This document shows, in pieces, positions 1-7,004 of a stretch of 37,424 nucleotides of DNA (positions are counted from its first letter, which is position 1; each line of letters opens with the position of its first letter). Both the position numbers and the translations under genes were made by a program. Source of the stretch: an uncultured Bacteroidales bacterium (GTDB lineage: Bacteria; Bacteroidota; Bacteroidia; Bacteroidales; UBA932); NCBI GenBank assembly GCA_945874155.1, contig CAMCFO010000026.1, forward strand, positions 1-37,424. The letters are read 5' to 3'. The notes beneath the pieces were generated by a model. The model worked only from the letters and a program-made list of their open reading frames with translations. It ran no database searches and was not told the origin of the DNA.

Positions 1-1287
1 CCTTGCTATTGATTCAGCCTTGGAATGTGGAATATGATACCTATCTGCAATGGTGTACAAATCGTTCTTAGATAATCGAGGATACCTCTTTATTTCATTC
101 GTGAATTTTGCAATTTCTCCCTCTGCTTGTTTTTGAATATTGGCCTTCGCCTCCGATGCAGATTTATAATAAGAATTCTTTTTTTGCAATTCCTCATCAA
201 ATAAATCCTTAGCTTTATCTATGTTTTGAATTATACCTTCACCTTCAGCATAGCATCGGCCCAGGTAATATGCAGCGCCATCAATACCATTTTCATAAGC
301 CCGTTCAAACCACTTGATTGCTTGTTGTGCATCTTTGCGTATGCCTTTGCCGAGATACAGGCATTCACCCCACTTTAACATACCTTCTCCCCATCCACAT
401 ACCGCTGCCTTCTGGAACATCTGAGCACTATCTGGTTTACCGAGCTGATCATACAATAAGCCAATCTGATAAAAACTTTCCGAATCTTTCAGTTCACGAG
501 CTTTTTCCAAATACTCCCAGGCTTTGTCTGTTTCATAGTTTTTCCAATAAATGATGCCGAGCCGTGTATATGCCCTTGGATATCCCAGTTCTGCTGACTT
601 ACTAAATAAATCAATTGCTTTAGCCGATGATTTAGGAACCCCCTTCTTCCCATCCCAATATATTTCCGCCAAAGAATAAGTGGCTCTTGCTATTATCTGA
701 AGGTCATCCTGCATTCTGCAATCTTTTTCAGACAAGCAATCCAGTGTATTCTTTATCAATTCAAAAGCCTTGGAATACAGACCCCTATCGCACAATATGA
801 AACCATAAGCCAATCTTGCAAGAGGATGATTCAACTCAGCTGCATCTTTGAAATATTCTTCGGCTTTTTCTGCATCTGTAACATCAACGTTATGAGCGAA
901 ATAATAAATGCACCCCAGTCTGTACAAAGCAGAAGGATTTGCCATTTCAGCAGCTTCTTGCAATAAATCCAAAGCACTGGATTCGGAACGCAAATATGCA
1001 TTTTCAGCATATTCTACGAGTTTGTCAGACGAGTCAAAGAAGAGGGATAGGATGTCTGAATCCGACCACTTCCCAGTACCAGTTCGGCCTTCAGACATAG
1101 ATTTGATCTTAAGATACAATTTGCTCTCCCCTATCTGGTTGAGCCATTTGAGCATAACACCGTTTTCCAGCAATGGCCTCACATCACCTACTCTAAAGCA
1201 TTCCGATAGGGATTGTAAGGTCGAATGTTCCTTTCCTCCAGAAGAAATCCTTATCCTGATTGGTTTAGCCTTTGGTATGAGTTTCAT
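1..1287 (-). CDS. Sel1/TPR repeat protein, 3' end cut by window edge
   Basis: The reading frame is open from an ATG at 1287 to base 1 (429 codons), so the C-terminus lies outside the window. Residues 1-90 form an N-terminal domain with a short 'SGGKEHSTLQSL' stretch and a Trp-Leu pair ('LKWLNQIGE'). Residues 95-345 hold about seven Sel1/TPR-like helical repeats, for example 'GMLKWGECLYLGKG' and 'AAYYLGRCYAEGEG'. The last part, from about 345, is a Lys/Glu-rich helix followed by 'RLSKNDLYTIADRYHI'. Sel1 repeats are protein-protein interaction scaffolds. No catalytic motif or signal peptide is seen, so it is probably cytoplasmic. The ATG overlaps the stop of the upstream gene by 3 bases (ATGA), which points to translational coupling. 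It is the last visible gene of the GTPase cluster. The repeat assignment is secure; the function is unknown. Confidence 0.8.
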   Translation of the reverse strand, partial: MKLIPKAKPIRIRISSGGKEHSTLQSLSECFRVGDVRPLLENGVMLKWLNQIGESKLYLKIKSMSEGRTGTGKWSDSDILSLFFDSSDKLVEYAENAYLRSESSALDLLQEAAEMANPSALYRLGCIYYFAHNVDVTDAEKAEEYFKDAAELNHPLARLAYGFILCDRGLYSKAFELIKNTLDCLSEKDCRMQDDLQIIARATYSLAEIYWDGKKGVPKSSAKAIDLFSKSAELGYPRAYTRLGIIYWKNYETDKAWEYLEKARELKDSESFYQIGLLYDQLGKPDSAQMFQKAAVCGWGEGMLKWGECLYLGKGIRKDAQQAIKWFERAYENGIDGAAYYLGRCYAEGEGIIQNIDKAKDLFDEELQKKNSYYKSASEAKANIQKQAEGEIAKFTNEIKRYPRLSKNDLYTIADRYHIPHSKAESIAR

Positions 1288-1946
1288 CAGGCAAAAATTT
1301 TGGTCATCACTTTTGAAGCATAAGTCTTAGCTGTCGCTATACATTGCCTTAAAGCAGTTTTTGCGAATTCACGACAATGGACAATTCCCTTTTGCACAAC
1401 ATTCCTCAAAGTCGGCTCTATTATTTGAATCGTTTGCTTAATCAATGGTTTATAGGCAGCAGCCTGAGGGATACCGATACCTGCACATAGAGCAATTATT
1501 CCATTTGCAATCATTTCGTTCGCCATTCCTGTTTCAAAGGATTGATCTACAGAAACCGCCAATTGTGCGGCAGTCTTGTCTATCAAAACCTCAGCAACAT
1601 CTGTGGCAGACATCAATCCTGCCCCATTTTGATAAGTTGTCTTGACCTGCGTTACCGCAGAATCAACTGCCTTGGCGATATCCAAAGAATTATCAAAACT
1701 CATATCAGCTGGCAAAACACCATTCTGTTCAGCTATTGATATGGCTGAGGCCAAGACCTTTTTGATTTGTGTTTCATTGCTACTGCCAAGTTTTTCCTTC
1801 AAGGCTTCGCCCAACAATTTGCTGACACTGCCACTATATGGTGCATCATCCACATAATCCCCGACAAGAACTGACTGCAATGCAGAATTATCAGCAATGG
1901 CCCCCATCAATTGTCCGGAAGCCCTCATTATTCTTTCCGCGTCCAT
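1287..1946 (-). CDS. Hypothetical protein, Ala-rich, possible membrane-associated segment
   Basis: A 219-aa protein I do not recognise. It is rich in alanine and predicted to be helical. A hydrophobic stretch near residues 146-160 ('ANGIIALCAGIGIPQAAA') could insert into or lie on a membrane. It is followed by an amphipathic, Lys/Arg-containing C-terminal helix region with two cysteines ('HCREFAKTALRQC'). There is no signal peptide. The ATG lies 2 bp after the stop of the 116-aa gene, and its own TGA overlaps the ATG of the Sel1 gene, so the three genes are translated as a tight unit. The compact arrangement is good evidence that it is real. A role beside the GTPase further upstream is inferred from position only. 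Confidence 0.7.
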   Translation of the reverse strand: MDAERIMRASGQLMGAIADNSALQSVLVGDYVDDAPYSGSVSKLLGEALKEKLGSSNETQIKKVLASAISIAEQNGVLPADMSFDNSLDIAKAVDSAVTQVKTTYQNGAGLMSATDVAEVLIDKTAAQLAVSVDQSFETGMANEMIANGIIALCAGIGIPQAAAYKPLIKQTIQIIEPTLRNVVQKGIVHCREFAKTALRQCIATAKTYASKVMTKIFA

Positions 1947-1948
1947 AT

Positions 1949-2299
1949 TCAGTTCAGTTTTTCAAGATTGTCATCAATATTTTGTTCTAAATGCTCAGCC
2001 AATGACTCCAGAAACGTGGTTTGCTCTTCTTCACTCATATTTTGCTCAGCAGCTGTCTTCAGGATGCTCTTCCTAAGCCAGGACTGAGTTGAGATTCCTG
2101 TCTCCTCTTTTTGCCCTACAAGCTCAAGATATTTGGAATCAATACCATCGATTATCCCATTTACCTCTTCCACCTTGCCAGCATCACACTTCAGTCGTAA
2201 TTTCGCGGCAATCTGTTTCGCCAGATTATTCACATCAGTCTGGGGATTCTTTTCCAGTTCCTTCAACAGACTGGTCAGTATTTCTTCAAATGTTGCCAT
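1949..2299 (-). CDS. Hypothetical acidic helical protein
   Basis: A 116-aa acidic protein with no recognised family. It is predicted all-helical, with many Glu/Asp/Lys and leucine heptad-like spacing ('FEEILTSLLKELEKN', 'FLESLAEHLEQNIDDNLEKL'), so short coiled coils are likely. There is no signal peptide and no membrane segment. It starts with an ATG after a 163-bp gap from the small membrane protein gene upstream, and ends 2 bp before the next gene. A promoter in that gap is possible, but I see no clean TAnnTTTG box. It may be a partner or regulator of the neighbouring 219-aa protein; this is an inference from coupling. Confidence 0.65.
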   Translation of the reverse strand: MATFEEILTSLLKELEKNPQTDVNNLAKQIAAKLRLKCDAGKVEEVNGIIDGIDSKYLELVGQKEETGISTQSWLRKSILKTAAEQNMSEEEQTTFLESLAEHLEQNIDDNLEKLN

Positions 2300-2463
2300 A
2301 ACAAACTAATTCATTAAAACTTTGACAATTATATAATTTTCAAGCACTTACGCACACAACATTCAATTTGGAAGTAGCTTCACAGCAACTCACATACGGT
2401 TAAGAACAAACTCCCCAAAAGTCAAATAATGACGAAACTATGCATTCAAAGTGGTATTGACTT

Positions 2464-2685
2464 TCAGAACAAAGTGATACCATAATTAAAAGCATATACT
2501 GCAGCGACGATAGCAATAATCCACAAAATTGTCCCTGGAATCATATGAGTACTTATTATTCGGAGAGGACGGCATAAAAAGAAAGTAATATCTGATGCCT
2601 TTTTACTCTCTGCGAGATCTAATACTATGGCAATAATAGTCCAAAGTGCATATATTAAGCACAATATTTTTGCAACTGTTATCAT
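2464..2685 (-). CDS. Small two-TM membrane protein
   Basis: A 73-aa protein with two clear hydrophobic helices, about residues 4-24 ('AKILCLIYALWTIIAIVLDLA') and about 50-70 ('GTILWIIAIVAAVYAFNYGI'). A positively charged loop links them. No family is recognised. The ATG lies 13 bp after the stop of the GTPase gene, so it is co-transcribed with it. A tiny membrane protein directly behind a GTPase with its own membrane domain suggests that they work together at the inner membrane (inference). Confidence 0.6.
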   Translation of the reverse strand: MITVAKILCLIYALWTIIAIVLDLAESKKASDITFFLCRPLRIISTHMIPGTILWIIAIVAAVYAFNYGITLF

Positions 2686-2698
2686 ATTCGTGATTTAT

Positions 2699-3781
2699 TC
2701 AAGCTTCAACTTGTTCATTTTTCAATGCTTCCTTAAATGCTTTCGCAATAGATTCTGGTGAAGGGCTATCAGATACCGAAAGAACAACAAGAAGTGCATT
2801 TAAATAAGCTTCACCCATTACAGTGGTAAGCATTGTCGCCGTTGCTGCTCCGATTGCTGTACCTAATATTGTTCCTGCTCCTGGAATTAATTTCAGTATT
2901 CCTGTCACAATTCCTCTCCCTACATATGTGGCACCAGTCACTCCGGCTGCAGATGTTACCAATGTCGAAATAAAACCCTTTGACAATTCAAGACCCATAA
3001 TATGAGTTATGGATGCCAGCATTCCGATTTGAATAGGAGCTAAAGCGACAGAATCTGCAAAAGGCAAAGGTACAACACATGCAGCAGCTGCAGCCGTTGC
3101 TGATGCTGCAATTGCTTTTTTTGCGTCTTTCTTCTTGAGTTCAAGATTAATTCTTTGGGCAGAAGCAAATGCTGATTGTAAGGCTTCAGGTATAAGTTTA
3201 TAAGTTGCTTCTGTCAAATCATTAAGGCCATAGGCTTTCTTTTCAATCTCTCCATCTTCAACTATATCTTGCGCAAGAACTCGAACGACATTTCGTGCAG
3301 AAGGAGCAGCTTCCTTAATTTTTTCGTAAAACTCCTGATTTTTCCTCTCACACTGCGTCATGACAATTATTATAGGAACTTCTTTTGATAATTCTTCCAC
3401 AAAATGCATTTCTGCATCTTCGAAACGTTTATCATAGCTTCTGACGCAAAACCATACCACATGAATATGTGTCTTAGGGTCTCCCGTCTTCCTATCATTA
3501 ATAGTAGTTTTTAACTCTTGAAGAATTGTCTGATAATTTTCCAGTTCAAAACCCTTCGTATCAAGTATTGATACTAATGAACCTTCCTTTGTGTATTCCT
3601 TGCTATGTTGAGTCACAGGACGACCGACACCAGTCTCAGCAAAATCTTCCTTAAAAACAGCATTGAGTAACGTGCTTTTTCCAACACCAGTTTTACCTAT
3701 AAGGGCAATATTAACATGTCCCATTTTTTGACGAGCCTCTTTATATTGTTTCTCTATTTCTGCAAACCCTTGATTTTCCAT
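2699..3781 (-). CDS. P-loop GTPase with C-terminal DUF697-like membrane domain
   Basis: A protein of 360 aa from the ATG at 3781; a longer frame would need a TTG start. G1 is 'GKTGVGKST' near residues 29-37, and G3 is 'DTKG' near 74-77. The G4 position reads 'TQCE' instead of the usual NKxD, so guanine specificity may be relaxed. From about residue 215 to 335 it is Ala/Gly-rich and hydrophobic ('PLPFADSVALAPIQIGMLASI', then 'LIPGAGTILGTAIGAATATML'). This resembles the DUF697/YcjF-type membrane-associated domain attached to Era-like or dynamin-like GTPases. Such proteins act at the inner membrane, and some belong to stress or defence clusters. It is the first gene of a tightly packed set that continues to the Sel1 protein. 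The GTPase call is secure; the cellular role is unknown. Confidence 0.88.
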   Translation of the reverse strand: MENQGFAEIEKQYKEARQKMGHVNIALIGKTGVGKSTLLNAVFKEDFAETGVGRPVTQHSKEYTKEGSLVSILDTKGFELENYQTILQELKTTINDRKTGDPKTHIHVVWFCVRSYDKRFEDAEMHFVEELSKEVPIIIVMTQCERKNQEFYEKIKEAAPSARNVVRVLAQDIVEDGEIEKKAYGLNDLTEATYKLIPEALQSAFASAQRINLELKKKDAKKAIAASATAAAAACVVPLPFADSVALAPIQIGMLASITHIMGLELSKGFISTLVTSAAGVTGATYVGRGIVTGILKLIPGAGTILGTAIGAATATMLTTVMGEAYLNALLVVLSVSDSPSPESIAKAFKEALKNEQVEA

Positions 3782-3872
3782 AGTATAATTCAATAGTAAT
3801 TAATATGACCGTTCTCAAAATATTTGATTATAGATATCCATAACTGTAAAAGAAAAATGAATTTATTTGATT

Positions 3873-4028
3873 CTACTTTTTCTTTGCACCTAAAATAGTA
3901 GCAACCATCTCTCCTATACCTACAAGAATATCCTTAATTATTTTTCCATCATCAGGATCTGTGCCCCAGCCATCTTTATCCTTGTGCAAAGGATTCATAT
4001 TCTTTCCAAAAATGTTCTTATTTCCCAT
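3873..4028 (-). CDS. Small hypothetical protein, 51 aa
   Basis: The chosen start is the ATG at 4028; an upstream TTG at 4070 would add 14 poorly coding residues. The product has a polar N-terminal half ('NPLHKDKDGWGTDPDDGK') and a short hydrophobic or amphipathic C-terminal helix ('IIKDILVGIGEMVATILGA') ending in a lysine tail. That pattern could suit a peripheral membrane peptide. It lies between the DUF1232 gene and the GTPase gene, all on the same strand. No family is recognised, and it may not be expressed. Confidence 0.45.
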   Translation of the reverse strand: MGNKNIFGKNMNPLHKDKDGWGTDPDDGKIIKDILVGIGEMVATILGAKKK

Positions 4029-4135
4029 GATATATGTATTTGTATTAAAAATTCGTACAATGACTCTCAAAATAGTGCAATGCTATTGGGAGACACTTAT
4101 TTCAGGCTATGGAATAAATACTTTAAAATCACCTT

Positions 4136-4504
4136 TTATGAAAACCACTCATCAACCTTGGCTTGGGCTTTTGCTTCAATCTCAGGAGTGACAGAAGCTT
4201 GTACGGCCTTGTAGGCAAGAGCCAATGCAGCAGCATCATCAGTAAAGCCGAGAGCTGGAATCATATCCGGGATAAGATCAAGGGGAAGGATAAAATAACC
4301 AAGTGCACCAAGAATCAATGCCTTGTTTGAGACGGTAACATCTGGGGATTTCAATACATAATAGAGGACAAGAGCGTAATATGTTGCATTTCCTCCCAAT
4401 TTGACAGCGAATTTTTTCGCTTTATCCCAAAATTTCTCATCAGAATACTCATTCTGATACTTCACCAAATCATCTTCAGTGACGTTTGTCTTGTTCTTTT
4501 CCAT
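4136..4504 (-). CDS. DUF1232 (YkvA-type) membrane protein
   Basis: A 122-aa protein. Residues 70-105 carry the DUF1232 signature ('LGYFILPLDLIPDMIPALGFTDD'), a conserved short membrane-associated motif typical of YkvA-like proteins. A further hydrophobic stretch lies at about 41-52. The N-terminus is charged. The biochemical function of the family is unknown. The gene starts with 'ATGGAAAAGAACAA', the same 14 bases that open the membrane protein gene at 5572, and each of these two genes directly follows one copy of the duplicated 71-aa gene. This suggests that the two regions arose by duplication and divergence or by cassette insertion. Confidence 0.85.
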   Translation of the reverse strand: MEKNKTNVTEDDLVKYQNEYSDEKFWDKAKKFAVKLGGNATYYALVLYYVLKSPDVTVSNKALILGALGYFILPLDLIPDMIPALGFTDDAAALALAYKAVQASVTPEIEAKAQAKVDEWFS

Positions 4505-4526
4505 AAGTACTAAGTAATTAAATTAT

Positions 4527-4742
4527 TTATAATTTCACTATCTCCAAATCACTAACATTCAAACAATTAGCCTTCCTCAACGAAATACCGAAGATACGCA
4601 TGAAGGCGTCTTCGACGTATTGCCAGTTGTTGACTTGAACGGTGTTGTTCAGAGGGGTTACGACCTGGACTTCCATTCCGGGTTCGATGTTGACGCCGTT
4701 GCAGCATTTGCGGCGTTTGGTTCTTACTTTGTATAGTGCCAT
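4527..4742 (-). CDS. Small basic 71-aa protein, copy A of a duplicated gene
   Basis: It differs from the copy at 5576-5791 by two residues (Val17/Ile and Val69/Thr) and, by my count, 15 of 216 bases. The N-terminus is basic with two adjacent cysteines ('KVRTKRRKCCNG'), followed by 'IEPGMEVQVVTP', a probable small beta-barrel, and a C-terminal helix with 'AFMRIFGI'. It resembles a family of short Bacteroidetes proteins, perhaps DUF6140, but I am not sure of the family number. It lies between the nuclease toxin gene (40-bp gap) and the DUF1232 gene (22-bp gap). The function is unknown. The two copies form direct repeats around the toxin cassette. Confidence 0.75.
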   Translation of the reverse strand: MALYKVRTKRRKCCNGVNIEPGMEVQVVTPLNNTVQVNNWQYVEDAFMRIFGISLRKANCLNVSDLEIVKL

Positions 4743-4782
4743 TGTATGTGATTATTATATACTATCAGAGAGTGCTCTGTAA

Positions 4783-5286
4783 TCATCCGTAAATCTTCTT
4801 CAATTCCCCGTCGGAGAACATCTTGAAGCGGTCTTGCCAGTAACGGGACTTTTCGTCATCGAACTGACCGCGGTCAATAACTGAGTATTCTCCCATCCGA
4901 TGCAGAATGGTGTTATTACCTTCGCCCATATGCTCAGCCCAGGTTAGTTCTGCGAAAGGAGAATCCTGACGCTGACCGATGTGATGGAGTTCGTAGGGGT
5001 CACCATTGGAGTCCCTTGGAGGGAAACCTTCGCCGATAAGGTCGGCATTGTTATAATCTTTCCATTTGTCCCAATCTGCCAACTTTGTTTTCAACCACTC
5101 CTTTCGACAATTGAAAGCAGGCCAATCGATATCAGTGCGAATCAAGGCAGGACGACTACCGACAATAGCTTCCTTCAATCCTGCCCGGATATAGATCTGA
5201 GCCTCTTCCTCAGAGTCTATGTATTGGAGAATCCTGTCGGACCATCCGCTCTTATGGCGAACCCTATTATATTCTTCAGTTGTCAT
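4783..5286 (-). CDS. LHH-motif HNH/Endonuclease VII nuclease toxin
   Basis: A protein of 167 aa from the ATG at 5286; the longer frame would start with TTG inside the upstream gene. The C-terminal half has the LHH signature of the HNH/Endo VII toxin family: 'ELHHIGQ' near 99-105, 'PFAELTWAEH' near 110-119, and 'GNNTILH' near 123-129. The conserved histidines of such domains bind metal and cut nucleic acid. In polymorphic toxins this domain is usually the C-terminal tip of a large secreted protein; here only about 80 residues precede it, with no signal peptide or delivery domain. The ATG overlaps the end of the membrane protein gene by 11 bp. No recognised immunity gene is present, though neighbours could serve. 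The domain call is strong; a role in killing or defence is inferred. Confidence 0.85.
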   Translation of the reverse strand: MTTEEYNRVRHKSGWSDRILQYIDSEEEAQIYIRAGLKEAIVGSRPALIRTDIDWPAFNCRKEWLKTKLADWDKWKDYNNADLIGEGFPPRDSNGDPYELHHIGQRQDSPFAELTWAEHMGEGNNTILHRMGEYSVIDRGQFDDEKSRYWQDRFKMFSDGELKKIYG

Positions 5287-5572
5287 AATTTTCTTTTTTG
5301 ATTCTCTTGCATATTCGCTGATATGCTGAAGTAACAAATACAGTGATCAAGCCTAATGCGATAAAATACCACACCCACAAAGCTACAGACAAACTTATAG
5401 TCATATACTTAATATCTGTCTCGATATAGTACCAATGGAAAGACCATTCACTAATCTTAAATAATAAAATATAACCTGCAACTTTAGCGGCTATAGCGCC
5501 TACAATAGGAAGAACACTAAGAAGAACAAGAAAGATGGCACAACCTACACCCAAAATATTGTTCTTTTCCAT
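5276..5572 (-). CDS. Small membrane protein, partner of the LHH nuclease gene
   Basis: A 98-aa protein with hydrophobic helices at about residues 8-38 (long enough for one long or two short segments) and 58-82, and a basic tail ('RICKRIKKENYDN'). No family is recognised. It starts 3 bp after the stop of copy B of the 71-aa gene and overlaps the nuclease gene by 11 bp, so the three are co-expressed. It could be a membrane anchor or an immunity or accessory factor for the nuclease. Immunity proteins against nucleases are usually soluble, so the immunity idea is weak. Its first 14 bases match those of the DUF1232 gene. Confidence 0.65.
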   Translation of the reverse strand: MEKNNILGVGCAIFLVLLSVLPIVGAIAAKVAGYILLFKISEWSFHWYYIETDIKYMTISLSVALWVWYFIALGLITVFVTSAYQRICKRIKKENYDN

Positions 5573-5575
5573 AGC

Positions 5576-5791
5576 CTACAATTTAGTTATCTCCAAATCA
5601 CTAACATTCAAACAATTAGCCTTCCTCAACGAAATACCGAAGATACGCATGAAGGCATCTTCGACGTATTGCCAGTTGTTGACTTGAACGGTGTTGTTGA
5701 GCGGGGTGACGACCTGGACTTCCATTCCGGGCTCGATGTTGATGCCGTTGCAGCATTTGCGGCGTTTGGTTCTGACTTTATAGAGGGCCAT
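5576..5791 (-). CDS. Small basic 71-aa protein, copy B of a duplicated gene
   Basis: This is the near-identical twin of the gene at 4527-4742. It has the same length, the same twin-cysteine basic N-terminus and the same C-terminal 'LRKANCLNVSDLEI' region. It is the first gene of the small operon that continues through the membrane protein and the LHH nuclease. Most base differences between the copies are silent or lie in the last codons, which suggests a recent duplication or gene conversion with selection on the protein. The function is unknown. Confidence 0.75.
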   Translation of the reverse strand: MALYKVRTKRRKCCNGINIEPGMEVQVVTPLNNTVQVNNWQYVEDAFMRIFGISLRKANCLNVSDLEITKL

Positions 5792-6125
5792 AATCAGTTC
5801 AGTGTTTGTTGTTTTTCCATTTATTCAGGTTTCGATTAAAATTCATTGGAAAGGCTTGATATACTTTGCCAACGCATTTTCTTTTTATCTCCACGTTACC
5901 CTTCGTCTTATTCTCAACATCTTTTCTATGTTACCCCCTCCCTAAATCCCTCCCAGGGGAGGGATTATGTCGGGCACAAGGCCCTCCTTAAGAGGTAGGT
6001 GTTTCGCTATTGCGAAACTTGAGTTCTATTACAAAGGCCAACAAAAATATAAACACATATAAATTCAATCAAGTTCATATTGGTTCATATCCGGAAGATT
6101 TGCAGCAGGAATCAGGTTCCGGCGG
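5792..6125. other. Intergenic region with palindromic repeat, no gene seen
   Basis: I find no credible gene here. The left part (5792-5900) must hold the promoter of the 71-aa gene operon on the minus strand, but I see no clean TAnnTTTG box. The middle holds two adjacent hairpins (listed separately). The right part (6020-6125) is AT-rich without recognisable structure. Confidence 0.6.
5945..6018. repeat. REP-like element with two adjacent hairpins
   Basis: The first hairpin is a perfect 10-bp inverted repeat, AATCCCTCCC at 5945-5954 and its complement at 5957-5966. The second is GTTTCGC at 6001-6007 with its complement at 6012-6018 around a TATT loop. A purine/pyrimidine-skewed spacer joins them. 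C-rich 'CCCTCC..GGAGGG' palindromes of this kind recur between genes in many Bacteroidales chromosomes. Without a genome search I cannot show that this one is dispersed. It could also act as a terminator or an mRNA stabiliser. Confidence 0.6.
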
Positions 6126-6320
6126 TCACTGCCTTCGAAAAATGATATCCCGCAACTTTCTAACGACAGAAGATGAACTGGTAATGATTACCGTTCCGCA
6201 CTCGGGGCAGTGCATAATCGAATTCGGATTATAAATGAGATCTCCTTCCATTACGATGAACTCGTGCCCGCAATGAGGGCATTTTTCCTTATGAACTCCT
6301 GTAATCATAGTCTCATACAT
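6126..6320 (-). CDS. Zinc-ribbon mini-protein
   Basis: A 64-aa protein with two Cys pairs, 'CPHCG' at residues 14-18 and 'CPECG' at 38-42. They are spaced as in a zinc ribbon, and a basic C-terminal tail ('VVRKLRDIIFRRQ') follows. The start could also be Met5. It begins one base after the stop of the UDG-like gene, so the two form an operon. Zinc ribbons of this size bind nucleic acid or act as protein cofactors. The function is otherwise unknown. Confidence 0.7.
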   Translation of the reverse strand: MYETMITGVHKEKCPHCGHEFIVMEGDLIYNPNSIMHCPECGTVIITSSSSVVRKLRDIIFRRQ

Positions 6321-6321
6321 T

Positions 6322-6918
6322 TTAAATGATTGTCGAAAGAAACTGGTGCCAATAAACCGGGGAGAAGGAGGAAGATGGGTGCATAACAGGCACGACCTTC
6401 ACTTCCTTGCCGTCAGCGAGGAAATACCTCCAGGTCTCCACCCAGTGTCCGTCCGGTGCCCTCAGGTCGTCTCCCTGAAGTCCACCTTGCGGAAGATTGT
6501 TGTAAAGGCGGCTACCCCAAACTATTACGATGTCAGGACGCAGCGACTCCAGCAGCTCGAAGAAAGCCGCTTCCGAGTCCTTGAGATCCTTCTGCGAAGG
6601 AGCGACACGAGCTCCCGTCATCGGCACCTGTACATAGTTGTAGAAGGCAATGCTGTTCCAGAAGCGCTCCTTGTCCTCAAAACTGAGGCAATCCCTTCCG
6701 AGCAGGGCCTCTGCAAACTTGGTGTAGGTGTTCTTATAGGCCTCGTGTTCGGACTTAGGGTCGAAGAGGTCGGCTATGACCTTGCGTGTGATGTCCTGAG
6801 TCGCATCCGAGGACTTGTCGCAGTAGTGTGACTCACCGAGGGCAAGGATGCGCTTGCCTGCAAAGCCGGTGGTGCTGTAATGTTTCCCTATCCAGGGAAG
6901 AAAGTTGATTTTTGGCAT
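6322..6918 (-). CDS. Uracil-DNA-glycosylase-superfamily-like protein
   Basis: A protein of 198 aa from the ATG at 6918; the longer frame starts with TTG. An early 'RILALGESHYC' motif sits where UDG-superfamily proteins have their motif A, and a late 'VMHPSSSFSP' sits where they have motif B (HPS). In between is 'DIVIVWGSRLY', typical of the central strand. The active-site Asp/Asn of classical UDG motif A (GQDPY-like) is replaced by 'GESHY', so the glycosylase reaction is not assured. I recall similar stand-alone hypothetical proteins in Bacteroidetes. It is divergently arranged with the WYL regulator (86 bp between starts), which may control it. Confidence 0.6.
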   Translation of the reverse strand: MPKINFLPWIGKHYSTTGFAGKRILALGESHYCDKSSDATQDITRKVIADLFDPKSEHEAYKNTYTKFAEALLGRDCLSFEDKERFWNSIAFYNYVQVPMTGARVAPSQKDLKDSEAAFFELLESLRPDIVIVWGSRLYNNLPQGGLQGDDLRAPDGHWVETWRYFLADGKEVKVVPVMHPSSSFSPVYWHQFLSTII

Positions 6919-6979
6919 GTTTGATAAACTTTTCTGCAAAGATATGGGGTAAACTATGGAGTTTTTCTCCCCTGTTTCA

Positions 6980-6987
6980 TATATTTG
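6980..6987 (+). promoter_or_regulatory. -7 box (TATATTTG) of the WYL regulator gene
   Basis: A perfect match to the Bacteroidetes TAnnTTTG -7 element lies 17 bp before the ATG at 7005. No TTTG is found at the usual 19-20 bp upstream. The position supports the ATG at 7005 over the TTG at 6912. Confidence 0.5.
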
Positions 6988-7004
6988 TTAAAAAATTTTT
7001 GATT

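Noticed and set aside
908..1330. A 140-aa plus-strand frame inside the Sel1 gene
   Set aside because: The minus-strand frame is open from 1287 to the window edge and shows clear Sel1 repeats. The plus-strand frame has no family pattern and is a shadow.
6346..6831. A 161-aa plus-strand frame opposite the UDG-like gene
   Set aside because: The minus-strand protein has recognisable motifs and couples to the zinc-ribbon gene. The plus-strand frame does not.
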